Shown here: positions 54,042 through 63,513 of the stretch, piece after piece | Position numbering within the stretch: position 1 is the first letter of the stretch | How the letters are laid out: each line of letters begins with the position of its first letter | NCBI RefSeq assembly: GCF_008632455.1 | Contig: NZ_CP043929.1 | Location: 1,612,001-1,676,000 of the forward strand | DNA length: 64,000 bases | Direction of reading: 5' to 3' | DNA from: Methylomonas rhizoryzae | GTDB lineage: Bacteria; Pseudomonadota; Gammaproteobacteria; Methylococcales; Methylomonadaceae | Position numbers and translations under genes: made by a program | Notes under the pieces: model-generated | Databases searched by the model: none | Told to the model about the DNA's origin: nothing | The model's input: only the letters and a program-made list of their open reading frames with translations

Positions 54042-55412
54042 ATGCCTATCAAAACCATTATCCTCGCTGCAGGGCAAGGCACCCGCATGCGCTCGGCATT
54101 GCCGAAAGTCTTGCACCGGATTGCCAATAAGCCGTTGTTGGAGCACGTTTACGACACTAGCCTAGCCATTCCGGAAAATTCCGTATACATCGTCTACGGT
54201 CATGGCGGCGATATCGTCAAGCAACAGCTTGCGCATCTGGATGCCGTCTGGATCGAACAAAAACAACAATTGGGGACCGGTCATGCGGTTCAACAGGCTA
54301 TCGGTTACGTGGAAGACGCCGATACCGTTTTGATTTTGTATGGCGATGTGCCGCTGTTAAAAGCCCAAACCGTGCAAAATCTGCTGAAAAATGTCAGTGT
54401 CACGTCGCTGGCGTTGCTAACGGTCACGTTGCAAGATCCAACCGGTTACGGGCGTATCGTGCGCGATAAAGATCACGCCGTGATCAAAATCGTCGAACAA
54501 AAAGATGCCAACGAAGTGGAACTGCAGATTGGCGAGGGTAACACCGGCATTCTGGCCTGTAAAGGTAAGCAATTGAAGCAGTGGTTATCCGGCTTGAGCA
54601 ACAGCAATGCCCAGGGCGAATATTATTTGACCGACGTGATCGAAATGGCGGTTGACGACGGTTTGACCATAGAAACCAGTCAGGCCGGCACGACGGACGA
54701 GGTGTTGGGCGTCAATAATCGCCAGCAACTCGCGCATTTGGAACGGGTATATCAACAAGAACAGGCGGATAGGCTAATGTTGTCCGGCGTTACCTTGCGG
54801 GATCCTAACCGATTCGATTTGCGTGGAGAGTTGGTCGAAATAGGGCAGGATGTCGACATAGACGTGAACGTCATATTCGAAGGCGTGTGTCGAATTGGTT
54901 CTAACGTGAAAATCGGCCCGAATTGTTTGATCAAAAATGCAGAAATCGGCGACGATGTCGAAGTTTTAGCCAATTGCGTCATCGAAGACGCGCACATCGG
55001 TAGCGGTTGCCGTATAGGCCCGTTTGCCCGATTGCGGCCGGACAGCCAACTGGCCGATCACGTTCACATCGGTAATTTCGTGGAAGTAAAAAAATCCAGC
55101 GTAGGTAGCGGCAGCAAGGTTAATCACCTAAGTTACATAGGCGACAGCGAAATCGGTGCCAAAGTGAACGTAGGCGCTGGTACCATTACCTGCAACTACG
55201 ACGGCGTCAATAAATTCAAAACCGTTATCGAAGACGGCGCCTTCATCGGTTCAGACACCCAGCTGGTGGCCCCGGTTAAAGTGGGGAAAAACGCGACCAT
55301 AGGTGCCGGCTCGACGATCACTCGCGATGCGCCGGCAGAGCAACTGACTTTGAGTCGATCCAAGCAATTTACGGTTGCCGGTTGGCAGCGTCCCGTTAAA
55401 AAGGAGAAATGA
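54042..55412 (+). CDS. glmU: bifunctional UDP-GlcNAc pyrophosphorylase / GlcN-1-P acetyltransferase GlmU
   Basis: 456 residues from ATG 54042 (identical length to E. coli); the in-frame TTG at 54030 lies within the terminator tail. N-terminal uridyltransferase (IILAAGQGTRMRSALPKVLH, LYGDVPLL) and C-terminal left-handed beta-helix of hexapeptide repeats (KIGPNCLIKNAEIGDDVEVL; GAGTITCNYDGVNKFKT) carrying the acetyltransferase site. Makes UDP-GlcNAc for peptidoglycan and LPS. Three bases before glmS. Confidence 0.97.
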   Translation: MPIKTIILAAGQGTRMRSALPKVLHRIANKPLLEHVYDTSLAIPENSVYIVYGHGGDIVKQQLAHLDAVWIEQKQQLGTGHAVQQAIGYVEDADTVLILYGDVPLLKAQTVQNLLKNVSVTSLALLTVTLQDPTGYGRIVRDKDHAVIKIVEQKDANEVELQIGEGNTGILACKGKQLKQWLSGLSNSNAQGEYYLTDVIEMAVDDGLTIETSQAGTTDEVLGVNNRQQLAHLERVYQQEQADRLMLSGVTLRDPNRFDLRGELVEIGQDVDIDVNVIFEGVCRIGSNVKIGPNCLIKNAEIGDDVEVLANCVIEDAHIGSGCRIGPFARLRPDSQLADHVHIGNFVEVKKSSVGSGSKVNHLSYIGDSEIGAKVNVGAGTITCNYDGVNKFKTVIEDGAFIGSDTQLVAPVKVGKNATIGAGSTITRDAPAEQLTLSRSKQFTVAGWQRPVKKEK

Positions 55413-55415
55413 TCC

Positions 55416-57245
55416 ATGTGCGGCATCGTCGCAGGCATAGCCCAACGCAATGTAGTTCCTATTCTTATCGAAGGCCTGAAGCGCTTGGAATACCGGGGGT
55501 ACGATTCCGCCGGCTTGGCGGTCATCAACCATAACGATATTTTTCGCAAGCGCGAACTGGGTAAGGTCAAAGGTTTGGAAGCTTTGATAGACAAAGATCC
55601 CATCGAAGGCCGCATCGGCATTGCTCATACCCGTTGGGCGACGCACGGCAAACCCAGCACGCAAAACGCTCATCCGCACGTTAGCCGTGATCAGGTAGCC
55701 GTGGTGCATAACGGCATCATCGAAAATCACGAAACCCTGCGCACCGCCTTGCAGCAAAACGGCTATGTGTTTACTTCTGAAACCGATACTGAAGTCATTG
55801 CCCATAAAATTGCCGAGGAACTGCAAAATTCGGCCAATTTGCTGGATGCCGTAAAAAACACGGTCGCAACCTTGCAAGGCGCTTATGCGCTCGGCGTGGT
55901 CTTCGCCCAGCAGCCGGATATCCTGGTGGCTTGCCGTAAAGGCAGTCCGCTGGTCATCGGCATCGGCATCGGCGAATATTTCATCGCCTCCGATATTGCC
56001 GCGTTGCTGCCGGTGACCCAGCGATTCATCTTCCTGGAAGAAGGCGACATTGCCGAGTTGACCATCAACGGCGCGACTATTTTCGATCAAAGCGGCCGCC
56101 GCGTGGTGCGTCCGGTCATCGAAAGCCAACTGAAAGCCGATTCGGTGGACAAAGGCAAGTACCGCCATTACATGCTTAAAGAGATCCACGAGCAGTCGTG
56201 GGCGATTTCCGAAACCCTGGAAGGCCGCTTTATCGATAACCGCTTGTTGGATACTGCGTTCGGTCACAACGCAGCGCAGGTGTTCGATCACATCAAATCC
56301 GTGTTGATATTGGCTTGCGGCACCAGCTATCACGCCGGCTTGGTAGCGCGTTACTGGTTGGAAAAACATGCCCGCGTGCCGTGTGCCATCGAAGTTGCCA
56401 GCGAATTTCGCTACCGCAACCCGGTGATTTCCCCGGATACTTTGGTGGTAACCATCTCTCAATCCGGCGAAACCGCCGACACCTTGGCCGCATTGCAGGA
56501 AGCCAAACAACTCGGCGTCAAACATTCGCTGGTGATTTGCAACGTGCCGGAAAGTTCGCTGGTACGAGAATCCGATCTGGTGTTGATGACCCGCGCCGGT
56601 CCGGAAATCGGCGTCGCCTCGACCAAGGCCTTTACTACGCAATTGGTGGCATTGTTGATGTTGCTGATCGCGGTCGGCCGTCGTTTTCAGCTTAGCAAGG
56701 AGTTGGAAAATCAAATCGTTTCCGAACTGTTCGCGCTGCCCGGCAACATCGAAAAAGTATTGAAGCTGGACGAAGCCATAGAAGTGTTGTCGCAGCGTTT
56801 CGCCGATAAACACAACGCGCTGTTTCTGGGGCGCGGTACGCATTACCCGATTGCAATGGAGGGAGCGTTAAAGCTCAAGGAAATTTCCTACATCCACGCC
56901 GAAGCTTATCCGGCCGGCGAATTGAAGCACGGCCCCTTGGCGTTGATAGATGCGGAGATGCCGGTCGTCACCGTAGCGCCGAACAACACGTTGTTGGAAA
57001 AACTGAAATCCAATATCCAGGAAGTTAGCGCGCGCGGCGGACAATTGATCGTGTTCATGGACGAAACTTTGGCCGAAACCGGCGGCGACAACGTGCAAAT
57101 CATCAAAATGCCCAGCGTCGCCAACATGGTTTCACCTATCATTTATACGATTCCGTTGCAACTTTTGTCCTACCACGTCGCCGTGCTCAAAGGCACGGAT
57201 GTCGACCAGCCGCGCAACTTGGCGAAATCAGTGACGGTGGAATAG
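55416..57245 (+). CDS. glmS: glucosamine-6-phosphate synthase GlmS
   Basis: 609 residues, the same as E. coli. Cys2 (MCGIVAGIAQ) is the glutaminase nucleophile; the amidotransferase domain (1-240) includes GIAHTRWATHG, and two SIS domains (~290-600) carry the isomerase site (LACGTSYHAG, TISQSGETADTL). The C-terminus ends DQPRNLAKSVTVE as required for catalysis. Makes glucosamine-6-P, the substrate flow towards GlmU. AAGGAG ribosome-binding site. No glmS ribozyme fold is seen. Confidence 0.98.
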   Translation: MCGIVAGIAQRNVVPILIEGLKRLEYRGYDSAGLAVINHNDIFRKRELGKVKGLEALIDKDPIEGRIGIAHTRWATHGKPSTQNAHPHVSRDQVAVVHNGIIENHETLRTALQQNGYVFTSETDTEVIAHKIAEELQNSANLLDAVKNTVATLQGAYALGVVFAQQPDILVACRKGSPLVIGIGIGEYFIASDIAALLPVTQRFIFLEEGDIAELTINGATIFDQSGRRVVRPVIESQLKADSVDKGKYRHYMLKEIHEQSWAISETLEGRFIDNRLLDTAFGHNAAQVFDHIKSVLILACGTSYHAGLVARYWLEKHARVPCAIEVASEFRYRNPVISPDTLVVTISQSGETADTLAALQEAKQLGVKHSLVICNVPESSLVRESDLVLMTRAGPEIGVASTKAFTTQLVALLMLLIAVGRRFQLSKELENQIVSELFALPGNIEKVLKLDEAIEVLSQRFADKHNALFLGRGTHYPIAMEGALKLKEISYIHAEAYPAGELKHGPLALIDAEMPVVTVAPNNTLLEKLKSNIQEVSARGGQLIVFMDETLAETGGDNVQIIKMPSVANMVSPIIYTIPLQLLSYHVAVLKGTDVDQPRNLAKSVTVE

Positions 57246-57303
57246 GGAATTAGCAAACCGACTAGGTTTGTGTTGCGAGAATAAAGTCATAAAAATTGGT
57301 TCT

Positions 57304-57336
57304 ACCAGCCGTGCTCCTTAAAGGGCTACGGCTGGT
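57304..57336 (+). terminator. hairpin downstream of glmS
   Basis: accagccgt / acggctggt stem with a 15-base loop, 58 bases after glmS; no T-run follows, so termination is uncertain. The remainder of the gap to 57556 holds no gene. It includes ggtttcacgt at 57395-57404, one half of a parS-like sequence without its partner. Confidence 0.5.
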
Positions 57337-57556
57337 GTAAGCGCATGCGCTCTAATGCCTATCGCTGTATTGGCAGTATTTGATATCTATAATTGGTTTC
57401 ACGTAAGCTCAGGATATTGGGCGGATACTTAACAGCGCCTAGAGCTAACCTTCCTATCGCCGGAACTCTTCCTCCCAGAACGAAATGTGACAAAGTAGAA
57501 TTAATAACCTTACAAAACTCGTTAGGTATTCAAAGGCCACACGCTTCTATCTGAAA

Positions 57557-57706
57557 TCAATGCGCCGACGGCAGTTCAGGACTCCGCCAAGCCTCCAATA
57601 CAAAGGCAGCCAATTCGGTAACGCATAAGCGAATGAGCTGAAAAACGGCGATCAGCAGAATGGCAGCAGAAAAAAGCACGGTTATAGCTACTAATAAAAC
57701 TTTCAT
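57557..57706 (-). CDS. small single-span membrane protein
   Basis: 49 residues from the ATG at 57706, chosen because GGAGGG lies five bases upstream. MKVLLVAITVLFSAAILLIA continues as a hydrophobic helix to about residue 25, followed by a short amphipathic tail (CVTELAAFVLEAWRS). No family recognised. The surrounding 57749-57958 stretch has no gene I can support. Confidence 0.5.
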   Translation of the reverse strand: MKVLLVAITVLFSAAILLIAVFQLIRLCVTELAAFVLEAWRSPELPSAH

Positions 57707-57958
57707 AAAGCCCTCCATCAAACCAGTCATGTTGGCGATGGCGCGCATTCTTTCAGTTTTTATTCAAATTTCAAGTCGATACGGCGCAACAAGCTGTTGC
57801 GTGACTAAGGCGATTCCGCTCACTTCAATGGGTTGGCTGACAAACTTGAGGTGAAATATTTTTTGGAAATGACCTTGTACAAGACGCAACCTTACAGGCA
57901 CCGACTGGCCGGTGATTAATTGCAGTCCAATCGACAAACCCGCGCGGGTTCAACGCCC

Positions 57959-58255
57959 TTACAGAACGTTGGCGACCACCCAGTAAATCGCGGCTATTTC
58001 CAGAACCAGTGGTAGAAGATAAAAAAAGGGATGCCGCACTCTGGTCGACAATAGCGTTCCCCTTATCCGACCGGGCTTTGGCGGAAAGGAAGGATTGGCG
58101 ACGTAGGCCGAATCACAGTCCTCTGATGGCGCCGTATAAACGCTACTGATAAAGCAATCGTCATTGTCGAAGATTGAATTAAAGACATCATCCAACTTTT
58201 TTTGGTTGTCGAATAAGCTATTTAAAACCAAGGGATCGATAGCGGTAGCTGACAT
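57959..58255 (-). CDS. hypothetical protein with C-terminal membrane helix
   Basis: 98 residues. An acidic N-terminal part (LFDNQKKLDDVFNSIFDNDD) is followed by a Pro-rich linker and one C-terminal membrane span (HPFFYLLPLVLEIAAIYWVV). This looks like a tail-anchored protein. ATG at 58255 lacks a good ribosome-binding site. No family recognised; a real gene is likely but not certain. Confidence 0.5.
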   Translation of the reverse strand: MSATAIDPLVLNSLFDNQKKLDDVFNSIFDNDDCFISSVYTAPSEDCDSAYVANPSFPPKPGRIRGTLLSTRVRHPFFYLLPLVLEIAAIYWVVANVL

Positions 58256-58325
58256 GACACAAATCTCTGATTGTTTCGTTCAAGGTCAGGCTAACGAACT
58301 CGCGAAAATTATTCCGGGAACATTG

Positions 58326-58595
58326 TCATGTTCTGATGAAAAGATCAGGCTTCCTCCTATTGCCGGCGGAGAGCTTCAAGCTGGTGATCCAAAATTGATA
58401 AACCGCTGCGGCGCTTGCTTCAGCAACGTCGAAAGGGTAAAACCGTCCCCCATCACACACAAAACAGCTCCTCGATTGTGGGTTTGGCGATTGGGAAAAA
58501 AGCACAATCGCGTCGTTTGCCAATGCAAGCTTCATTTCGCGCAGCAACGCCTCAAGCGTTCTGATTTCTTGATTCGAGCTTACTGCCGTGGGCAA
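58326..58595 (-). CDS. possible hypothetical protein
   Basis: Up to 89 residues from a TTG at 58595. The N-terminus is amphipathic and helical (NQEIRTLEALLREMKLALAN), followed by AIVLFSQSPNPQSRSCFVCD. The composition looks protein-like, but the start is weak and no family is recognised. It lies between the SOUL lipoprotein gene and the tail-anchored hypothetical, all leftwards. Confidence 0.35.
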   Translation of the reverse strand: MPTAVSSNQEIRTLEALLREMKLALANDAIVLFSQSPNPQSRSCFVCDGGRFYPFDVAEASAAAVYQFWITSLKLSAGNRRKPDLFIRT

Positions 58596-58621
58596 CCAGC
58601 AAACAATGAAGGCATAGCGGC

Positions 58622-59239
58622 TTATTCAATGTCGACATGAATTTCGTTGCGGCGCAGCATGGGTAATGTCCACGGCGGATCGTAGGCTGCTGAGCGTGCT
58701 GAAGAAATCGGCTTGAATGATTGTTGGTTTAGCCATTCCAGCAATTTTTGACTGTTGCGGGTAATGGCTCCTTCGCTCAGCGATCCGCTGTATTGCAGAA
58801 CGGCCACTTTTTTTGCCGGTAGCTGATGCAACTCGACGTGGGTGTCGAGCGGAATCGGCAAGGTCTCCAGGCTATAGCCCGCGGGCATGACGAATGACAT
58901 GCGCCACAGTCGCCCGTCGGTTTGTTGCAGCACCGGCGCGGTCATTGCAATTTCTTCGCCTTCTGCTTCGCGAAGCACCGGCGTGGTCATCACCACTTTT
59001 TCTCGACGGGTATTGCCGCCGAAAATATAGCCGGCCAGCCGCTTGAAACCGATACTACCCGCTTCCGGGTAGTCGGCGGCGGCGAGGGTTTCGGCCACCA
59101 ATAGGGAGGGGTAAGCGCGTATTTCGAACTCGCCATCCCGCAACAGGACTTGGTATTCGGGCTCCGGCGCATTTCTAATGCCCATCACGCTACATCCGGC
59201 CAGCCAAAGTCCCGACAACAGGGAAACTATTTTTTTCAT
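58622..59239 (-). CDS. SOUL heme-binding family lipoprotein
   Basis: 205 residues from MKKIVSLLSG (a second ATG at 59251 is in frame). Lipobox LAGC makes it a lipoprotein. The SOUL domain is shown by YQVLLRDGEFEIRAYPSLLV, KVVMTTPVLRE with EEIAMTAPVLQQ, and SFVMPAGYSLETLPIPLD. SOUL proteins bind tetrapyrrole or heme; the bacterial role is unclear, perhaps heme storage or detoxification. Confidence 0.85.
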   Translation of the reverse strand: MKKIVSLLSGLWLAGCSVMGIRNAPEPEYQVLLRDGEFEIRAYPSLLVAETLAAADYPEAGSIGFKRLAGYIFGGNTRREKVVMTTPVLREAEGEEIAMTAPVLQQTDGRLWRMSFVMPAGYSLETLPIPLDTHVELHQLPAKKVAVLQYSGSLSEGAITRNSQKLLEWLNQQSFKPISSARSAAYDPPWTLPMLRRNEIHVDIE

Positions 59240-59393
59240 TGCTTGGGTCATCCTTCATTCATTATCACATGTGACATTGGCCGTGTTGCCAAGGTTTCCC
59301 GACTCATAGGCTACCCAGTGATTTTCAAACTCGAGCAAACCATGAAATCTGAAAGGTGTCGGGAGATAACTGCTCGGCAAACATCAGAAGTTG

Positions 59394-60020
59394 TTATTTG
59401 CCGCCCCACCGGTTAAACAAAATCCGCATGATTGCCGCGTTAGCCAATCGCCGATCAAATCGCTCCGGGTCAAATTCGCCATCAGCCCATGCACGTAAAT
59501 ATGCGGCTTCTTCAGAATCCGGTCCTTCCTGCAATACTTCCAGAAAATCGGCATAACCCTCAGGGCCGCCGACATCTTCCGGTGGGCAGGCGCGTGCCCC
59601 ATCCAACACCCAGGCGCCACCTTTGGGATCGTTATCTAAATTTTTTCGAATGTCTTCCACGGTGACCAGATGTTCCCAGTTATCGCCCAGATCATAGCGA
59701 TAGAGCATGGTGTCGTTGGTGGCCAGCAAGCGATTCAGATAGGCTTTGCGCTCGTCCAACAGTCCCAGGTCATCTTCGGGATCGGGTAGCGCGTAGATTT
59801 GGTCCCGAATTTTAAATTGGTGTAAGTGATAGTCACTCCAGCCAAAGGCAGCCTGAATAAAGTGGTGGAGTTTCGCCAAGCTGACACGGCCATCGACTTC
59901 CAGCCTTCGCCATACCGGCGGACGTATTTCACTGGGCCGTAGCTCGATATGCAAGGTGTATAAGCACGGTTGGCTTGTGCTGCTGGCGTGTTTTTTACCG
60001 ACGGGCTTTTGTTCGGCCAT
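59394..60020 (-). CDS. plasmid pRiA4b ORF-3 family protein
   Basis: 208 residues from ATG 60020. The family pattern is clear: LRPSEIRPPVWRRLEVDGRV, FIQAAFGWSDYHLHQFKI, YRYDLGDNWEHLVTVED and GARACPPEDVGGPEGYADFL. The biochemical role of this widespread family is unknown; members often travel with mobile DNA. Divergent from the DUF1993 gene. Confidence 0.88.
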   Translation of the reverse strand: MAEQKPVGKKHASSTSQPCLYTLHIELRPSEIRPPVWRRLEVDGRVSLAKLHHFIQAAFGWSDYHLHQFKIRDQIYALPDPEDDLGLLDERKAYLNRLLATNDTMLYRYDLGDNWEHLVTVEDIRKNLDNDPKGGAWVLDGARACPPEDVGGPEGYADFLEVLQEGPDSEEAAYLRAWADGEFDPERFDRRLANAAIMRILFNRWGGK

Positions 60021-60155
60021 AGCAAATCTCAATAAAAGTCATGCGCTGTAGTTTAACCTCAAGGCAGCCAAATGCGATTTCGCATGTTGTCGCGCGTTTT
60101 GATAAAGCGGCTTACACTACGCGCTTGAATGATTCACCCGCTCAGGAGCCTTCAG

Positions 60156-60665
60156 ATGTCTTTGTCGATGTACGTTATTACAGTTTCCCCGATCATTCGC
60201 AGTCTGACGCAATTACGACAGATTTTGGAAAAAGCGTCCGATTATGCGGAGGTTAAGAAGATTGATCCATCGGTGTTGATCAACGCACGTCTATATCCCG
60301 ATATGTACCCATTGAAGCGCCAAGTGCAGATTGCCAGCGATGTCGCCAAGGGTGCCGTTTCCCGATTAGCCGGACAAGAACCGCCCAAATTTGACGATGT
60401 TGAAAACTCTCTTCTTGAGTTGATCGAGCGCGTTGATAAAACGCTGGCACATATCCATTCGTTTACGGCTGAGCAAATTGATGGTGCTGAAGCCAATACC
60501 ATCTTGCTACCCAGGCATGACCGGACATCGACCTTTACCGGCTTAACCTACCTGACAGACTTCGTGCTGCCAAATATTTATTTCCACGTCACAATCACCT
60601 ATGCCATTCTGCGACATAACGGGTTAGAAATCGGCAAGAACGATTATTTGAGCGATGTGGGGTGA
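60156..60665 (+). CDS. DUF1993 family protein
   Basis: 169 residues from ATG 60156 with CAGGAG upstream. An all-helical, DinB-like four-helix plan: SMYVITVSPIIRSLTQLRQI, RLYPDMYPLKRQVQIASDVA, and the C-terminal DFVLPNIYFHVTITYAILRH with a His cluster. The family is defined by sequence only; metal binding as in DinB relatives is possible but no function is established. Confidence 0.85.
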   Translation: MSLSMYVITVSPIIRSLTQLRQILEKASDYAEVKKIDPSVLINARLYPDMYPLKRQVQIASDVAKGAVSRLAGQEPPKFDDVENSLLELIERVDKTLAHIHSFTAEQIDGAEANTILLPRHDRTSTFTGLTYLTDFVLPNIYFHVTITYAILRHNGLEIGKNDYLSDVG

Positions 60666-60850
60666 TTCGATACGGTTATTCGTTTGGCATGGCTAGCGAT
60701 GCTATTTTTCGGCCATAAGTGACCGGATCATTTGCCAAATAGCGGCTATCCGCATGTCGAAATTGGCTAGTTTCAGAAAACCACTGTCATTAGATGTAGA
60801 TAAAAACACGCAGTAGAATACCTAATAACTTTGTGGTAGAAATCACAAAA

Positions 60851-60950
60851 CACGAGCGGCTAAACCTCTCGTGAGGTAGGGGCGGAAAGTCGCGGGTTCC
60901 TAAATTCGGAAAGCCGGAATGCCGAATTCGACGTCGTTAACGTCATTTTT
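60851..60950 (+). promoter_or_regulatory. probable GEMM-I (cyclic dinucleotide) riboswitch and terminator
   Basis: The GEMM-I layout is present in order: cggctaaacc (60857-60866), hairpin cctc-tcgt-gagg, ggggcggaaagtcgcgggttcc (seen 60880-60900), hairpin ttcc/ggaa, and agccggaatgccg (60912-60924) closing the first stem (CGGC with GCCG). It deviates at the usual ACGCAAAGC (GCGGAAAGT here), which lowers confidence. A gacgt/acgtc stem followed by attttt (60930-60950) could be the expression-platform terminator. The CsgG-like lipoprotein operon starts 128 bases further. c-di-GMP versus cGAMP cannot be settled by eye. Confidence 0.65.
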
Positions 60951-61077
60951 GGTAGTCCGGCTTTTTACTGCCGAATTGAAAGCCTGGCGATTCACACGCT
61001 AGCTATTGAACCGTTTTAGATTCATGTTATTTATCCGGCTGGCTTTTGTGCTAGCCACTGACTCCAAAGGTAACCGT

Positions 61078-61758
61078 ATGAAATATGCCTTCGCACTGGT
61101 ATTGACAGCCTCATTGATCAGCTTTACCGGTTGTGTAAGTCGAGACATCCATGAAGCCGTCGAAGACCGCGGCCCGCAAGTGGCCTTTGCACCGTTGCCG
61201 CAAGCCAGCCGCCTGACGGTGGCGGTGTCCCGGTTTACCAACGAATCGGTCTATGGCAGCGGCTTGTTTACCGATCAATCCGGCGATCGGATTGGCAAGC
61301 AGGCGGCCGATTTGTTGTCGCGCCATCTGATGGCGACCCAGCATTTCAATGTCGTGGAGCGGCAGGACATCAGCAAACTCAAATCCGAAGCCGAATTGAT
61401 GGGCAAGAGCGAACCGGAATTCAAACAAAATCTGCTCGGCGTCGATGCCTTGATCATGGGCTCGGTGGTGGAGTTGGGTCGCGATACCACCGGCGGTGTC
61501 TGGCTGATCGGTAAGGAAAAAACCCAACGGGCGCGGGCGCGGGTGGTGTTGCGCTTGGTCGATCCGAAAACCGGCCAAGTGTTCTATAGCCAGGAAGGCA
61601 GCGGCGAAGCGTCGATCTCCTCGACCGCGACGCTGGGATTTGGCGGCACGGCAGGCTTTGATTCGACGCTGGAAGGCAAGGCCATCGATGCGGCCATTGT
61701 GAATATGATCAACAACGTGGTCAGTACCTTGGAAGCACGCGGCAAAGCCCAGCCGTAA
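61078..61758 (+). CDS. CsgG/HfaB-like outer-membrane lipoprotein
   Basis: 226 residues from ATG 61078 (AAAGG 7-8 bases upstream). Lipobox FTGC. Family features are LTVAVSRFTNESVYGSGLFT, VVERQDISKLKSEAELMG and GVDALIMGSVVELGRD. CsgG forms the curli secretion pore; this shorter relative belongs to the CsgG-DUF4810-DUF799 operon type whose substrate is not known. Probably controlled by the upstream riboswitch. Confidence 0.88.
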   Translation: MKYAFALVLTASLISFTGCVSRDIHEAVEDRGPQVAFAPLPQASRLTVAVSRFTNESVYGSGLFTDQSGDRIGKQAADLLSRHLMATQHFNVVERQDISKLKSEAELMGKSEPEFKQNLLGVDALIMGSVVELGRDTTGGVWLIGKEKTQRARARVVLRLVDPKTGQVFYSQEGSGEASISSTATLGFGGTAGFDSTLEGKAIDAAIVNMINNVVSTLEARGKAQP

Positions 61759-61780
61759 ACCTTTCAAAGTAGGGAAGCGG

Positions 61781-62209
61781 ATGATGCTTAACCGTCGAGG
61801 GACAAGGTATGTTGGTGAGTGCGCTAAAAGAATCGTCATGCTGTTGGTGCTTTCCGGTTGCGCGCCGCAAGGCTTGTTTTATTGGGGGGACTACGAAAGC
61901 AGTCTCTACGAACGCTATGTCGACAATAACAGTCAGCATACCGATGCCTATTTGCGCGATACGATTACTGCAGCCGAGCAGCATCAGCGCCGCGTGCCGC
62001 CGGGTGTGTATGCCGACTACGGTTTTTTATTGTACACCCGCGGCGATAAAGCCAGCGCCATCGCCTACTTTCAGAAAGAACGCACGCTGTATCCGGAATC
62101 CACGGCGTTGATGAACAAATTGATCGAGAAAATTCAGCAGCAGGGAAAAACGCCGGAGCCGAACAGCGAAACCGCCGTACTTCCCACGCAACAGCGGGCC
62201 GCGCCATGA
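61781..62209 (+). CDS. DUF4810 lipoprotein
   Basis: 142 residues. Lipobox LSGC; then GLFYWGDYESSLYERY and a TPR-like helical part (YADYGFLLYTRGDKASAIAY; ERTLYPESTALMNKLIEKI). DUF4810 proteins are found with CsgG-like and DUF799 lipoproteins, as here. Its end overlaps the next start (ATGA). Confidence 0.85.
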   Translation: MMLNRRGTRYVGECAKRIVMLLVLSGCAPQGLFYWGDYESSLYERYVDNNSQHTDAYLRDTITAAEQHQRRVPPGVYADYGFLLYTRGDKASAIAYFQKERTLYPESTALMNKLIEKIQQQGKTPEPNSETAVLPTQQRAAP

Positions 62210-62832
62210 GAATTGGGTTTAGTCTGTTAATCGTCTGCCTGTTGCAAGCGTGCGTCGCGCCGCAGCATCTTAATTTGGACGCGTTTTATGCACATCCGCC
62301 CCGTTCGATCGTGGTGGTGCCGGTGGTCAACGAGTCGCCGGAAGTAACCGCCAATTCGGTTTTCATTACCACTATCACTCAACCGCTGGCCGAACGCGGC
62401 TATTACGTGTTTCCGGTGTATTTGACCGACATGATTCTGCGCGATTTCGGGCTGGTAGAAGCGGGACATATTCACTTATTACCGGCCGAACGCTTCTACG
62501 ACCTGTTCGGCGCCGACGCGGTGCTGTTGGTGACGATCAGGGATTGGAGTACCAAGTATTTGGTACTGGCGTCGTCGGTCGTAGTGGAAATGGAATATGT
62601 CCTGAAAGACACCAGGACCGGCACCGTGCTTTGGCATAACCAGCAAACTTATGCACAGAGTTCCGGTGGCAGCGATCCTATCGCGATGGCGATTTCAGCG
62701 GCAATCAATGCCCTGATCACCGATTATTTGCCATTGGCCAGGCAAGCCAATTTCATGGCGTTCCAACCGCCAAAGGGTCTTCCCGCCGGGCCTTACCATC
62801 CGGAGTATCAACAAGACAAAGGCAAGTTTTGA
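62206..62832 (+). CDS. DUF799 (GNA1162-type) lipoprotein
   Basis: 208 residues. Lipobox LLQAC near residue 15; RSIVVVPVVNESPEV, PLAERGYYVFPVYLTDMIL, HLLPAERFYDLFGADAVLLV and VEMEYVLKDTRTGTVLWHNQ match the Neisseria GNA1162/DUF799 family. Outer-membrane periplasmic-face lipoprotein, likely partner of the CsgG-like pore. Confidence 0.88.
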   Translation: MRIGFSLLIVCLLQACVAPQHLNLDAFYAHPPRSIVVVPVVNESPEVTANSVFITTITQPLAERGYYVFPVYLTDMILRDFGLVEAGHIHLLPAERFYDLFGADAVLLVTIRDWSTKYLVLASSVVVEMEYVLKDTRTGTVLWHNQQTYAQSSGGSDPIAMAISAAINALITDYLPLARQANFMAFQPPKGLPAGPYHPEYQQDKGKF

Positions 62833-63513
62833 GGGTTTGCAAGGAAGTACTTTTCAAAAACCTTACCCTGGATGCCGGATAGGGCGATGGCTTGGCCAAT
62901 CCGAGTTGCAGTCTTGCCTGAGCGCCGGCATCTGTAGTTCCTAACGCGTCCGGGTTTCCAAGCGATTGGTTGCCTGAATCGGCGGCATTCAGACCTGTTC
63001 GGCTCGGCGGTCCAAGGCGCTAATGCTCAATTCCCTAGTTTTGTCGAAGATGCCTAACAGGGCGCAGTTATTATTCCGACACTGCAACCTAACCCGGCAG
63101 ACCGGCTTACCCCGGCCAAATTCATCGCAACGTTCTGTTGGAATGTTTTGCGGAGTTAAAATCAAGGCGTTATCTGCTTGAACCTGCCGCTCCTGGTGTG
63201 TGTGATAGTGATAAGGATGTCGGGTATTTCGGACACCGCTCGATTGCACGCGCAGCAGCCTTTGATCGCATTCACGTCGGTAATTTCACACCCCTTAATT
63301 ATTGACTGGACAATTCGTTAATCAACCTTTGCCCCCAATACCTTGGGTTTGCGGCATTTTTTACCATGGGCGCTGCGTCGGTTCAGCAGCTGGGGCGCTG
63401 AAACTTTTATCTGTTCTTTACAACCGTCGTTCATTTTTTTACGACATTTTTATCGGCTAATCCTTATATTGACCATCCGTTAAAGCTTTCAATCTTGTGA
63501 TTAGGAGAATCCG
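62833..63513. other. 680-bp gap before kdp, no supportable gene
   Basis: A minus-strand frame at 62989-63249 resembles no family I know. The last ~200 bases upstream of the kdp genes become AT-rich and should contain the kdp promoter. A ttagGAGAA ribosome-binding site precedes the first small gene. I see no KdpE box or RNA element by eye. Confidence 0.45.

Noticed and set aside
55251..56843. 530-codon open frame antisense to glmU and glmS
   Set aside because: Same reason: a shadow of strongly biased coding sequence on the other strand.
57395..57404. ggtttcacgt, half of a parS-like site after glmS
   Set aside because: The second half (gaaaca-like) is missing, so it falls short of the parS palindrome despite parAB being nearby.
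62989..63249. 86-codon minus-strand frame upstream of kdp
   Set aside because: No recognisable domain or convincing start; could be a remnant but nothing supports a function.
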